NCBI RefSeq assembly: GCF_013410065.1 | Contig: NZ_JACCCW010000001.1 | Location: forward strand, 1,111,187 to 1,175,186 | Length of the DNA: 64,000 bases | Direction of reading: 5' to 3' | From: Granulicella arctica | GTDB taxonomy: Bacteria > Acidobacteriota > Terriglobia > Terriglobales > Acidobacteriaceae | In this document: piece after piece, positions 17,085-25,579 of the stretch | How the letters are laid out: each line of letters opens with the position of its first letter | Numbering within the stretch: the stretch's first letter is position 1 | Position numbers and translations under genes: made by a program | The notes under the pieces: generated by a model | Told to the model about the DNA's origin: nothing | What the model saw: only the letters and a program-made list of their open reading frames with translations | Databases searched by the model: none

Positions 17085-17381
17085 ATGTATTACGCATACA
17101 TCGTTGCCAGTCGGAGTCACAACTTTTATGTGGGTGTTACCTCTGATTTGATGAAGCGGGTTTGGCAGCATAAGGAAGGGATCTTCGAGGGGTATTCGAA
17201 GCGGTATAAGTGCAATCGGTTGGTCTGGTTTGGGGCTGTGTTGGATGCGATTGCGAGGGAGAAGCAGTTGAAGGGTTGGAGTCGGGTTAAGAAGATTGGT
17301 TTGATTGAGAGGCAGAACCCCGTCTGGTTGGATTTGAGTGAGGGTTGGGGTGAAGAGATGGTGTTGCCGCAGCAGAGGTAA
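17085..17381 (+). CDS. Single-domain GIY-YIG nuclease family protein
   Basis: Predicted 98-aa protein of the short GIY-YIG (UvrC-N-like/YhbQ-like) group. The family's first motif is YYAYIVASRSHNFYVGVTSDL, from which YIV and YVG are the GIY and YIG equivalents. The next conserved basic positions are in MKRVWQHK, and the usual Tyr/Arg/Glu residues occur in YKCNRLVWF and AIAREKQLKGW (candidate metal-binding Glu). The ATG at 17085 has AGGAGAG just upstream. Small members of this group are common and mostly unstudied. The gene is surrounded on both sides by family A repeats and splits parA from parB. Confidence 0.88.
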   Translation: MYYAYIVASRSHNFYVGVTSDLMKRVWQHKEGIFEGYSKRYKCNRLVWFGAVLDAIAREKQLKGWSRVKKIGLIERQNPVWLDLSEGWGEEMVLPQQR

Positions 17382-17385
17382 AACA

Positions 17386-17760
17386 AGCAACGGCAAGTGC
17401 AACTGCAGGTCCTTCGACTGCGCTACGCTCCGCTCAGGATGACAGTTTTTTTGTTGGGTTGAAGTTTTAAGAACGAGCAACAGCAACAGCAAGAGCAACC
17501 GCAGGTCCTTCGGCTGCGCTACGCTTCGCTCAGGATGACAGTTTTTTTTGTTGGGTTGAAGTTTTAAGAACGAGCAACAGCAACAGCAACAGCAAGTGCA
17601 AAGGTAAGTGCAACCGCAGGTCCTTCGACTCGCGCTTTGCGCTCGCTCAGGATGACAGTTTTTTTGTTGGGTTGAAGTTCAGGAACGAGCAACAGCAACG
17701 GCAAGAGCAACGGCAGGTTCTTCGGCTGCGCTGCACTTCGCTCAGGACGACAGATTTAAT
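17386..17760 (-). repeat. Family A repeat, four reversed copies
   Basis: Cores lie near 17400-17450, 17500-17545, 17612-17662 and 17710-17757. They are separated by GTTGGGTTGAAGTTTTAAG-type spacers and CAACAG hexamer tails. The last ends about 50 nt before parB. Confidence 0.9.
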
Positions 17761-17810
17761 AAGTAGTTGATCAGAACTTTTGAATTCGTAACAGAGAAGG
17801 TTACATATAT

Positions 17811-18731
17811 ATGGCTGCAACATTTGATCCGAAACGACGTGCCCTGGGTAAGGGGCTTGAATCGCTGCTTCCACCGGCTCGGGTGGTGGTGCCGGCTGCT
17901 CCGGTGGAGGCTGCTCCGGCGCAGATCCAGATGGTTTGGGGACGGCCGCTGGAGATTGCGCTGGAGATGATCGATCGCAATCCGATGCAGACGCGGACGC
18001 AGTTCGATCCGGTGAAGCTGGGGGAGTTGGCGAAGTCGATTGCGGCGAGCGGCGTGGTGCAGCCGGTGGTGGTGAAGGCGATGCCGGAGGGCCGGTATCA
18101 ACTGATCATGGGCGAGCGGCGTTGGCTGGCTTCGTTTGAGGCGGGCAAGGCTACGATTCCGGCGATTGTGCGCGAGGTGTCGGATGTGCAGGCGATGGAG
18201 ATGACCATCGTCGAGAATTTGCAGCGCGCGGATCTGAATCCGATTGAGCAGGCGCGGGCGTATGCGCGGCTGGCGCGGGACTTCAAGATGACGCAGGAGG
18301 AGATGGCGGTGCGTACGGGTAAGGATCGTGCGAGCGTGACGAATTTTCTGCGATTGCTGAAGCTGCCGAAGGAGATTCAGGACCAGGTGGAGCGCGGGGA
18401 GTTGACGTTTGGTCATGCGCGGGCGCTGCTGGCGCTGGAGGAGACGGAGCGGATTGAGGCGGCGACGAAGAAGGTGATCGCGCTGTCGATGTCGGTGCGG
18501 CAGGCGGAGAGTTATGTGGCAGGGCTGCTGAATCCGGAGGGGCGTGTGGCGAAGGAGGCGGCGCCGGAGGAGACGATGGATCCGAATGTGCGGGACGCGC
18601 GGGATCTGTTGCGGCAGCGGCTGGGGTTGAAGGTGGCGATTGAAGATAAGCATGGGCGGGGGCGTGTGATTATTGAGTACTCGGGGTTGGAGGATTTTGA
18701 TTTGATTTTGTCGGCGCTTGGTGGGGCTTAG
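17811..18731 (+). CDS. parB: Chromosome partitioning protein ParB (Spo0J)
   Basis: ParB is a CTP-dependent clamp that loads at parS and spreads along DNA. The 306-aa product has the N-terminal ParA-interacting motif region (PKRRALGKGLESLL). The CTPase domain has GERRW at 101-105 and ENLQR at 135-139. A helix-turn-helix parS-binding domain follows (MTQEEMAVRTGKDRASVTNFLRLLKLP), then the C-terminal dimer domain. All nucleotide-binding signatures look intact. AGAAGG precedes the ATG by about 10 nt. Its predicted targets are the twelve sites at 13.1-15.4 kb. Separation from parA by 1.3 kb suggests its own promoter. Confidence 0.97.
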   Translation: MAATFDPKRRALGKGLESLLPPARVVVPAAPVEAAPAQIQMVWGRPLEIALEMIDRNPMQTRTQFDPVKLGELAKSIAASGVVQPVVVKAMPEGRYQLIMGERRWLASFEAGKATIPAIVREVSDVQAMEMTIVENLQRADLNPIEQARAYARLARDFKMTQEEMAVRTGKDRASVTNFLRLLKLPKEIQDQVERGELTFGHARALLALEETERIEAATKKVIALSMSVRQAESYVAGLLNPEGRVAKEAAPEETMDPNVRDARDLLRQRLGLKVAIEDKHGRGRVIIEYSGLEDFDLILSALGGA

Positions 18732-18746
18732 GGTTTTGGGGTTGTT

Positions 18747-18915
18747 AGGTGCAAGAGCAAGAACAAAAGCAACCGCAGGTCCTTCGACTGCGTGCTTCGC
18801 ACTACGCTCAGGATGACAGTTTGTTTTTTGATTGAGGTTGGTAAGAACAAGCAACAGCAAGAACAACCGCAGGTCCTTCGACTGCGTGCTTTGCGCTCCG
18901 CTCAGGATGACAGTT
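18747..18915 (-). repeat. Family A repeat, two reversed copies
   Basis: Cores near 18770-18822 and 18868-18913, each preceded by an AAGAACAAAAGCAACCGCAGG-like hexamer tail. Confidence 0.88.
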
Positions 18916-18973
18916 CTATTGATTGGGTTGAGAGAAGACCGGTTTTGATTTTGCGGAACGATGAGGTTTGGGG

Positions 18974-19684
18974 ATGAAGGCTACGGGGTTTGAGTTTCGG
19001 TTTCGGTTTGCGATTCACTGCTTGATTTATTTTGTTGGGTTTGCGGTGTATGCGATTGATCCTCATGCGGGGAGCTCGTGGTTGCTGGGAGCAGTTTATT
19101 TGTTGCGGACGGGGGTGTTTACGCTGTCGTCGGCGACGATTGCGTTGCTGAGTGTGGGGATTGCGGGGGCGTTGGCGGGGGCTTGGCTGCGGACTTGGGG
19201 GGCGGCTTATCTGAGCTCGTCGGTGGTGAAGGACTCGGCGATGCATGGGGCGGGGGTGGTGGCGGATGGGCCGTATCGCTATCTGCGGAATCCTCTGTAT
19301 CTGGGGACGTGGCTGCATACGTGGGCGCTGGCGTTGCTGATGCCGGTGTGGGGCGCGGTGTTTACGCTGGTGGCGATTGGGATTTTTCAGGTGCGGCTGA
19401 TTTTGGCGGAGGAGCCGTTTCTGCGGGCGAAGCTGGGTGAGCCGTATGGGGCTTACTGTGCGCTGGTGCCGCGGGTGTTGCCTTCGGTGAAGGCTCGGGT
19501 TGCGGGGGCGGGTGCGCGGGCGCGGTGGGGACAGGCGTTTTTGGGGGAGATTTATTTTTGGGGTGTGGCGGGATCGTTTGCGGCGGTGGGGTGGTTGTAC
19601 AACACGAGCTTGCTGGAGCGGTGTGTGTTAGTGTCGCTGGGAGTGTCGCTGGTGGCGCGGGCGTTTATTCCGAAGAAAGATTGA
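18974..19684 (+). CDS. Isoprenylcysteine/phospholipid methyltransferase-like integral membrane protein
   Basis: Predicted 236-aa protein with about five or six membrane segments. The C-terminal half has the ICMT/PEMT-type motif GPYRYLRNPLYLGTWLH followed by EEPFLRAKLGEPYGAYCALVPRVLP, the SAM-binding and active-site part of this family. The substrate could be a lipid or a small molecule; the sequence does not decide. The ATG at 18974 is used, with GAGGTTTGGGG upstream; a TTG two codons earlier is possible. Codons are strongly G-ending, as for other + genes right of the origin. It is an apparent single-gene unit between repeats and the amidohydrolase. Confidence 0.82.
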   Translation: MKATGFEFRFRFAIHCLIYFVGFAVYAIDPHAGSSWLLGAVYLLRTGVFTLSSATIALLSVGIAGALAGAWLRTWGAAYLSSSVVKDSAMHGAGVVADGPYRYLRNPLYLGTWLHTWALALLMPVWGAVFTLVAIGIFQVRLILAEEPFLRAKLGEPYGAYCALVPRVLPSVKARVAGAGARARWGQAFLGEIYFWGVAGSFAAVGWLYNTSLLERCVLVSLGVSLVARAFIPKKD

Positions 19685-19729
19685 TGGCCTGAGGGGAACC
19701 TAAGGTCGGTGGGTTGCGTAGGAGTGAGG

Positions 19730-20944
19730 ATGATGCGAACTTTTTTTCTTGTGCTGTTATCGCTGGTTGTGTGTGGTGGGGCTAGGGCGCAGGGCTGGAC
19801 CCAGGATTTGGCCGTGGTGGGGGCGACGGTGTATCGGTCGCCGGATGCGGAGCCGCTGCGCGATGCTACGGTTTTGATTCGTGCGGGAAAGATTGCCGCG
19901 GTGGGCAAGGGCGTGACTGTGCCTGCGGGCGTGGCGACGCTGCCTTGCGATGGGTGCGTGGTGTTTGCGGGGTTCTGGAACAACCATGTGCATTTTATTG
20001 AGAGTAAGTGGGTGGATGCGGAGCATCAGCCGGCGGCGAAGCTGACGGAGCAGATGCAGGCGATGCTGACGCATTCGGGCTTTACGACGGTGGTGGATAC
20101 GGCTGCGTTATCGCTGAATAATACGGTGGCGCTGCGGAAGAGGGTGGATGCGGGTGAGGTGTTGGGGCCGCGGATCTATACGGCGGGACTTGGGCTGTTT
20201 CCACCGCATGCGCTTCCGTTCTATCTGAACGGTATGCCGCCGGAGGTGCTGAAGGAGCAGCCTCAGCCGGAGACTCCGGCGGAGGCGAAGGCTGCTGTTG
20301 ATCGAAATATTGAGGCTGGTTCGGATATTGTGAAGCTGTTTGTGGGGTCGTATCTGACGCCGCAGAAGGTGGTGGTGATGCCGTTACCGCTTGCCAGGGC
20401 GGCGGCGGACGAGGGCCATGCGCATGGGCAGCTAGTGTTTGCTCATCCATCGAATGCCGCCGGTGTGAGGCGGGCGATGGAGGCTGGGGTGGATGTACTG
20501 GCTCATGCTCCGGATACGGTGGATGGCGTGGACGATGCGCTGTTGCGGGAGCTGGCGGCGCATCACATGGCGATGATTCCTACGCTGAAGCTGTTTTCTC
20601 CTAGCTCGGATATTCCGCAGATACGGGCGATCGTGGCGCGGTTTCATGCGCTGGGTGGGCAGTTGATGTATGGGACGGATACGGGGTATTTGACGGACTA
20701 CGATCAGTCGGAGGAGTACAAGCAGCTTGGGCTGACTGGGCTGAGCTTTCGCGAGGTGCTGGCGATGTTGACGACGGCTCCGGCGGGGCGGTTTCATGTG
20801 GGAGATCGTGTGGGACAGGTGAAGGTGGGGATGGATGGGGATTTGACGGTGTTGTCCGCGGACCCGGCGGTGAGTGGGATGGCGGCGTTTACTCGGGTGC
20901 GGTATGCGGTTCGGGGTGGGAGGGTGATTTATTCGGGGCAGTGA
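19730..20944 (+). CDS. Exported amidohydrolase family protein
   Basis: Predicted 404-aa protein with a signal peptide (MMRTFFLVLLSLVVCGGARAQ) and an amidohydrolase (imidazolonepropionase-like) barrel. Visible features are the small beta domain (ATVLIRAGKIAAVG), the first metal motif in NNHVHF, the likely bridging carboxylated-Lys strand IVKLFVG, HGQLVFAHPS, and Asp in YGTDTGYL. GFTTVVDTA and AGRFHVGDRVGQVKVGMDGDLTVL are also typical. These proteins hydrolyse cyclic amides, dipeptides or similar compounds; the substrate is not predictable. AGGAG lies 5 nt before the ATG at 19730. The next ATG codon is an alternative start. Confidence 0.88.
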   Translation: MMRTFFLVLLSLVVCGGARAQGWTQDLAVVGATVYRSPDAEPLRDATVLIRAGKIAAVGKGVTVPAGVATLPCDGCVVFAGFWNNHVHFIESKWVDAEHQPAAKLTEQMQAMLTHSGFTTVVDTAALSLNNTVALRKRVDAGEVLGPRIYTAGLGLFPPHALPFYLNGMPPEVLKEQPQPETPAEAKAAVDRNIEAGSDIVKLFVGSYLTPQKVVVMPLPLARAAADEGHAHGQLVFAHPSNAAGVRRAMEAGVDVLAHAPDTVDGVDDALLRELAAHHMAMIPTLKLFSPSSDIPQIRAIVARFHALGGQLMYGTDTGYLTDYDQSEEYKQLGLTGLSFREVLAMLTTAPAGRFHVGDRVGQVKVGMDGDLTVLSADPAVSGMAAFTRVRYAVRGGRVIYSGQ

Positions 20945-20959
20945 TGGGATTGGGTGGGT

Positions 20960-21135
20960 TTAAGGCAAGAGCAACCGCAGGTCCTTCGACTGCGCTGCGC
21001 TTCGCTCAGGATGACAGTTTTTGGGGTAGGGCGGTGAGGTTAAAAACAGGCAACGGCAAATGCAACAGCAAGGGCAAAGGCAACCGCAGGTCCTTCGGTT
21101 TCGTGCTGCGCACGTCACTCGGGATGACAGTTTTT
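20960..21135 (-). repeat. Family A repeat, two reversed copies
   Basis: Cores near 20973-21020 and 21082-21132. The second is altered (TTTCGTGCTGCGCACGTCAC then TCGGGATGACAG). Confidence 0.85.
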
Positions 21136-21196
21136 GGGCTGGTCATGGGGAGTTGTGGGTGGCTGTTGTATTCTTGCTGCGACAGGATGGTGCGCG

Positions 21197-22150
21197 ATGG
21201 AAGTTGGATCGGGGATTGCGATTTTCTTTTTTGGCGTGGGTGGCCTGGTGCTGCTGGTGACGGTGTTGAAGACGCTGTTTACGGTGCGGACGGCGACGGC
21301 TGGGGTTGTGGAGCGGTTTGGGAAGTTCAACCGGATCGTGCGGCCGGGGCTGCATGTGCTGATTCCGTATGCGGAGCGGGTGTTCTTTGTGGACCTACAG
21401 GTGAAACAGGCGCAGTTCTCAGTGGAGACGAAGACGCGGGATAACGTGTTCGTGCAGATTCCGGTGAGCGTGCAGTATCAGGTGTTGGATGACAAGATTG
21501 CGGATTCGTTTTATCGGCTGAGTGCGCCGCAGAAGCAGATCGAGAGCTTTGTGTTCAACAGCATACTGGGGCATGTGCCGAAGCTGACGCTGGATGAGAC
21601 GTTCGAGCAGCAGTCGGGGATCTCGGTGGCGGTGAAGGTGGAGCTGGACCAGATTATGAGTGGGTTCGGGTTCAATATTTTGACGGCGCTGGTGACGGAT
21701 ATTATTCCGGATGTGAAGGTGAAGGCTGCGATGAACGACATCAACGCGGCGCAGCGGGCGCAGGTGGCGGCGCAGGCTCGGGGTGAGGCGGACAAGATTC
21801 TGAAGGTGAAGCAGGCGGAGGCCGAGGCGGAGAGCAAGGCTCTGCAAGGCAAGGGTATTGCGGCGGAGCGGCAGGCGATCATCGATGGATTGAGTGCGTC
21901 GATTGAGCATTTTCAGGGAGCGGTGCCGGGGTCGACGAGCGAAGAGGTAATGGCGCTGGTGCTGCTGACGCAGTACTTCGATACGCTGCGGGATATTGGT
22001 ACGCGCGGCGGGACGAATACTTTGTTCCTGCCGAATAGTCCGGGGGCGGCGCAGGATCTGATGACGCAGGTGCTGGCTGGGCTAAGGGGTGGTGCGGCGA
22101 CGGCTGCTTCAGTTAGTAAGACGGTGGTTCCGCCGCCGCCGGGAGTGTAG
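21197..22150 (+). CDS. SPFH/Band 7 domain membrane protein (QmcA/paraslipin-like)
   Basis: Predicted 317-aa protein with one N-terminal membrane helix (about residues 5-28) followed by an SPFH domain (AGVVERFGKFNRIVRPGLHVLIPYAERV). A long Ala/Glu coiled coil (RAQVAAQARGEADKILKVKQAEAEAESKALQGKG) comes next and the tail is Pro-rich. Proteins of this type form large membrane-bound rings and influence membrane proteases or microdomains. The ATG at 21197 is chosen because it begins just before the membrane helix; the open frame continues 21 codons upstream into less plausible sequence. No protease or NfeD partner gene is adjacent. Confidence 0.9.
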   Translation: MEVGSGIAIFFFGVGGLVLLVTVLKTLFTVRTATAGVVERFGKFNRIVRPGLHVLIPYAERVFFVDLQVKQAQFSVETKTRDNVFVQIPVSVQYQVLDDKIADSFYRLSAPQKQIESFVFNSILGHVPKLTLDETFEQQSGISVAVKVELDQIMSGFGFNILTALVTDIIPDVKVKAAMNDINAAQRAQVAAQARGEADKILKVKQAEAEAESKALQGKGIAAERQAIIDGLSASIEHFQGAVPGSTSEEVMALVLLTQYFDTLRDIGTRGGTNTLFLPNSPGAAQDLMTQVLAGLRGGAATAASVSKTVVPPPPGV

Positions 22151-22202
22151 TTCGATTGTTATTGCGAGCTAAGTTGAAATACTTTCGTCGAGTTACTCTT
22201 TT

Positions 22203-23150
22203 GTGTGGGTGGTGCTTGCTGGGATAGTTGTATTTCCTGTGCTTGCTGTTGGACAGGAGAGTAAGTCTGCACCTTCTAAATCGTCTACCAGTTCTGATTG
22301 CGATGTGTGGGTGGGTGACTACTCGATGAAGCTAAGGGGTGAAGCTAGTCTTAGTCTGCGTGTGGAGAAGGATGGGGATAGTTATCGCGTCCGCGGTCGA
22401 TCGCAGGATGACGGTAGCTGGGATACGGATGCGGCTCCGGCTACGCGTCTTGATGACACGGAAAAGCTTGAGATAGGTGGTAAGTCGATTCCTTATAGCT
22501 GTGCGCTGGCTATTGATGGGGGCGGCGTACTTATCGAGATGCCGGTGGGTAGTTCATATCGGGCTACGTCGATCTATGGTCAGGGTTGGGGCGAATATAA
22601 AAGTGAGACGGGTTATCTCCTGATGACTATTCAGGGGTTTCAGGTGGATGGCCATGACCTTTATCCTTTGTCGGGTGGTGTGGTTGTGGAGCCTTCGATT
22701 GGGCCGCCTCCGATGAAGATGGGGCTGTGGGAGGTTGCGCTGAATTTAAAAGGTAACTGGACGGAATCGTCGAATGGGAAGCCGAAGGTTCGAAGGACTG
22801 AGGAAGAGACGGAGACGATACGTAAGTGCATTACGCTTGATCGTTGGAGGCCATCGATCAAAGCTCCAGATGACTCGTCTGGTTGTGTGCGAACGAACGA
22901 GTTACTGACTGAGAAGCGATACAGCGTTGATGTTACTTGCGCGTTTAACTATGCAGTCACTCATTATGATATGGATTTTGAGACGAATGAAGATGGTCAT
23001 GTAAAGGACACGACGACTTATTCTCCACCTGGAGAAGACCCGAGTTATAGGGAGACGACAGGAGTTATGAAATTTATAAGTAGCGACTGTGGCGCGGTGA
23101 CGCCGGGGAAGCCGCAGCTTGTAACAAAGAGCAAAGAGGTTTTGAAGTAA
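22203..23150 (+). CDS. Exported hypothetical protein with DUF3617-like C-terminal part
   Basis: Predicted 315-aa exported protein starting at a GTG with a signal peptide ending near VLAVGQES. The first half (about residues 30-150) looks like a small beta-barrel domain (VGDYSMKLRGEASLSLRVEKDGDSYRVRG type strands). The second half begins PPPMKMGLWEVALNLKG, the entry motif of DUF3617 proteins, which are periplasmic and of unknown role; conserved Cys positions follow in RKCITLDRW and SSGCVRTNE. The assignment of the C-terminal family is by eye. Base composition is nearer 50% G+C than its neighbours, hinting at different history. Confidence 0.65.
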   Translation: MWVVLAGIVVFPVLAVGQESKSAPSKSSTSSDCDVWVGDYSMKLRGEASLSLRVEKDGDSYRVRGRSQDDGSWDTDAAPATRLDDTEKLEIGGKSIPYSCALAIDGGGVLIEMPVGSSYRATSIYGQGWGEYKSETGYLLMTIQGFQVDGHDLYPLSGGVVVEPSIGPPPMKMGLWEVALNLKGNWTESSNGKPKVRRTEEETETIRKCITLDRWRPSIKAPDDSSGCVRTNELLTEKRYSVDVTCAFNYAVTHYDMDFETNEDGHVKDTTTYSPPGEDPSYRETTGVMKFISSDCGAVTPGKPQLVTKSKEVLK

Positions 23151-23191
23151 CGGCTGTCGTGGATGGATGGGCCAGCGCCTAGAATGAGTGG

Positions 23192-24592
23192 ATGGGCGAC
23201 GGGACTTACGAGCGGGAGACGATTGTGGCGGTGGCTACTCCGGCGGGGCGGGGTGGGATTGGGGTGGTGCGTGTTTCGGGGGCGGATGCGTTGGGGGTTG
23301 TGGCTCCGCTGCTGCGTTTGAAGAGGCCGCTGGCGGCGGGACGCGCGCGGTTTGCGGAGGTGCTGGATACGGCGACAGATGAGGTGTTGGATGAGGCGGT
23401 GGTGACGTACTTTGCGGGGCCGCGCTCGTATACGGGAGAGGATGTGGTGGAGGTGGCGGCGCATGGGGCGCCGGTGTTGCTGGAGTATCTGCTGCGGGCG
23501 TGTTGCGCGGGTGGAGCGCGGCTGGCGGAGGCGGGGGAGTTTACGCAGCGGGCGTTTTTGGCAGGGCGGATCGATCTGACGCAGGCGGAGGCGGTGGGGG
23601 ATCTGATTGAGGCGAGCACGCTGGAGCAGGCGCGGGTGGCGGCTCGGCAGATGGGTGGGGCGCTGTCGCGTGAGGTGGGTCCGGTGAAGGAGAGGCTGGT
23701 GTTTTTGATCGCGGGGTTGGAGGCGGGGATCGATTTTGCGGAGGACGATATTGATCTGATGCAAAAAGATCAGATTCAGTTACAAATTGCTGAAGTGGAG
23801 GAGCCGCTGCGTCGGCTGGAGCAGAGTTTTGCGTATGGACGGATTGTGCGGGAGGGTTTTCAACTGGCGCTGGTGGGGCGGCCGAATGCGGGGAAGTCGA
23901 GTTTGTTCAACCGGCTGCTGCGGCGGGAGCGAGCGATTGTGACGGCTTCGCCGGGGACGACGCGGGACCCGATTGCGGAGCGGGTATCGCTGGAGGGAAT
24001 ACCGGTGGAGCTGGTGGATACGGCGGGGCTGCGTGGGGCTGTGGGAGACGCGGAGTTGGATGAGGCGGAGCGGATGGGGATTGCAAAGTCTCGTGAGGCG
24101 ATGGCGGATGCGGCGGTGCTGCTGCTGGTGGTGGATGCGACGGAGGCGCTCGACGCGGAGGATGTGGCGATTGTGCGCGATGCGGCGGGACGCTCGCTGG
24201 TGGTGGTGTTGAACAAGATGGATATGTTGGGTGCGGATGAAGAGGGTGAGGCGGAGAGATTGCTGCGGGAGTTGGGGGTGGAGCGGGTGGTGCGGACTTC
24301 GGCGTTGATGGGGGCGGGTGTGAAGGAGTTGCGTGGAGCGATTCTGGCTACGCTTGCGACGGCTTCGGGAGAAAGTTCCGTTATGGTTACAAATGTGCGG
24401 CAGCATCGGGCGGTGGTGGAGACGCTTGCATCGCTGGCTGCGGCTGGAGTTGCGGTGGAGCGTGGTGTGCCGCATGAGATGGTGCTGCTCGACTTGTATG
24501 CGGCGTTGAGTGCGATGGATTCCTTGACGGGTGCGACGACGACGGACGATATTCTTCACTTGATCTTTGGGCGGTTCTGCATCGGGAAGTAG
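23192..24592 (+). CDS. mnmE: tRNA uridine-5-carboxymethylaminomethyl(34) synthesis GTPase MnmE (TrmE)
   Basis: MnmE works with MnmG (GidA) to modify U34 of certain tRNAs. The 466-aa product has the N-terminal formyl-THF-binding domain (TIVAVATPAGRGGIGVVRVSG). The helical domain contains GEFTQRAFLAGRIDLTQAEAV; of these, FTQRAFLAGRIDL is the clearest landmark. The G domain has G1 GRPNAGKS, G2 TASPGTTRD, G3 DTAG and G4 NKMD. The C-terminal FCIGK carries the catalytic Cys. The start at 23192 gives the expected N-terminus. mnmE is usually close to jag and rsmG; here about 13 kb of other genes and repeats intervene. Confidence 0.96.
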   Translation: MGDGTYERETIVAVATPAGRGGIGVVRVSGADALGVVAPLLRLKRPLAAGRARFAEVLDTATDEVLDEAVVTYFAGPRSYTGEDVVEVAAHGAPVLLEYLLRACCAGGARLAEAGEFTQRAFLAGRIDLTQAEAVGDLIEASTLEQARVAARQMGGALSREVGPVKERLVFLIAGLEAGIDFAEDDIDLMQKDQIQLQIAEVEEPLRRLEQSFAYGRIVREGFQLALVGRPNAGKSSLFNRLLRRERAIVTASPGTTRDPIAERVSLEGIPVELVDTAGLRGAVGDAELDEAERMGIAKSREAMADAAVLLLVVDATEALDAEDVAIVRDAAGRSLVVVLNKMDMLGADEEGEAERLLRELGVERVVRTSALMGAGVKELRGAILATLATASGESSVMVTNVRQHRAVVETLASLAAAGVAVERGVPHEMVLLDLYAALSAMDSLTGATTTDDILHLIFGRFCIGK

Positions 24593-24599
24593 GAGCGAT

Positions 24600-24657
24600 T
24601 CGCTTCTTTCCACTCTTTACGGTGGGGCTGAAGCAGTGCTCTTTCAAAGACCCTCTT
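24600..24657 (+). repeat. Degenerate family C-like repeat
   Basis: GGGGCTGAAGCAGTGCTCTT followed by TCAAAGA resembles the GGCTGAAGCCGTGCCCTTTC unit at 49.3 kb in the same orientation, with several changes. Confidence 0.45.
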
Positions 24658-24668
24658 TGAAGACATAG

Positions 24669-24758
24669 ACGGGATGTGTTCTGTACCAGGGTGGCCGGTC
24701 GAACTATGGCAACAATCTGTGGATTCAGAGTGCGACTTACAACGGTACTACCCCCTAG
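24669..24758 (+). pseudogene. C-terminal gene remnant
   Basis: A 29-codon open piece ends in TAG. Its translation YQGGRSNYGNNLWIQSATYN from 24684 onwards looks like genuine protein sequence rather than noise, but there is no start codon and a stop precedes it. It may be the relic of a secreted beta-rich protein. It is followed by an intact terminator, which would have ended the original gene. Confidence 0.4.
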
Positions 24759-24780
24759 CAGGTACGGCCTCAACCAAAAG

Positions 24781-24816
24781 GATGGCCCTCCGGGATTACC
24801 GGAGGGCCATCTTTTC
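24781..24816 (+). terminator. Rho-independent terminator
   Basis: GATGGCCCTCCGG (24781-24793) and CCGGAGGGCCATC (24799-24811) form a perfect 13-bp stem with a GATTA loop and a TTTT tail. It probably ended the decayed gene just upstream and may now end mnmE transcripts. Confidence 0.85.
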
Positions 24817-24878
24817 TATATATGCTGTAGAGGTGCCTGATCATGTGCGATCGCTTGAGCATTGATCCAGTAGGAGAG

Positions 24879-25070
24879 ATGGTATCAATGGGCCTGCGTT
24901 ATGTTTGGAACGGGGTGTTTGCCCTGTGCTTGCTGTTTGTGTCGGTTTCCTCGACATGGGTTCCTATAAGGTGCGCCCGCACCCGCCGATTGTGCTGACT
25001 ACAACGCCCAACCCCACACCGGGCAGATCACCCAGACGGCGCACCTGACTCTCATCCTTACGCCCTAGCC
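24879..25070 (+). pseudogene. Decayed exported-protein gene
   Basis: An ATG at 24879 with TAGGAGAG upstream begins a signal-peptide-like frame (RYVWNGVFALCLLFVSVSS) that stops at 24998. A second frame nearby reads PPIVLTTTPNPTPG. A third ends QITQTAHLTLILTP at a stop near 25068, resembling an Ig-like/TIG domain strand. Together they look like one secreted protein broken by frameshifts. No intact product is possible. Confidence 0.45.
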
Positions 25071-25234
25071 TTGCATCGTCCTAGGGACGCGAAACGGGAG
25101 GCAGGTTGTCTCCACAGTCAAAGGAGTTAAGTGAGACGAAGGATACAGATAGCGGTGACGGCGATCCTGACGCTACCTATTGTTTTCCAATAGAAGGTGT
25201 GTCATCGTATCTATGGCTACACAATAGGAGCGAT

Positions 25235-25579
25235 ATGGGCGGGAACAAGGCGGATGTATGGCAGGGTACGCTGGCGCTGATGGTGCTGAAGACGCTGGAA
25301 TCGATGGGATCGCTGCACGGCTATGGGATTGCGCGGCGTATTGAGCAGACGAGCGGCGATGTCCTGTCGTTGAACTACGGAACGCTGTATCCGGCTCTGC
25401 TGAAGCTGGAGCAGGAGGGGGCTATTTCGTCGGAGTGGGGCGCGTCGGAGAACAATCGCAAGGCCAAGTTCTATAGCCTGACGCGCGCGGGGCGAAAGCA
25501 GCTTCAGCGAGAGGCGCGAGACTGGGAGCAGGCGACTGAGATTGTCGCTCGGTTTTTCTCTCCAGCGAAGGAGGCATGA
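25235..25579 (+). CDS. PadR family transcriptional regulator
   Basis: Predicted 114-aa winged-helix regulator. KADVWQGTLALMVLKTLESMGSLHGYGIARRIE is the PadR N-terminal signature (of which LHGYGIARRIE is diagnostic), followed by NYGTLYPALLKLEQEGAI and the wing KAKFYSLTRAGRKQL. The ATG at 25235 has AGGAG 6 nt upstream and gives the family N-terminus; the open frame 43 codons longer lacks support. Its stop overlaps the start of the ADOP permease (ATGA), the standard acidobacterial arrangement, so it probably regulates that gene and itself. Confidence 0.93.
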   Translation: MGGNKADVWQGTLALMVLKTLESMGSLHGYGIARRIEQTSGDVLSLNYGTLYPALLKLEQEGAISSEWGASENNRKAKFYSLTRAGRKQLQREARDWEQATEIVARFFSPAKEA

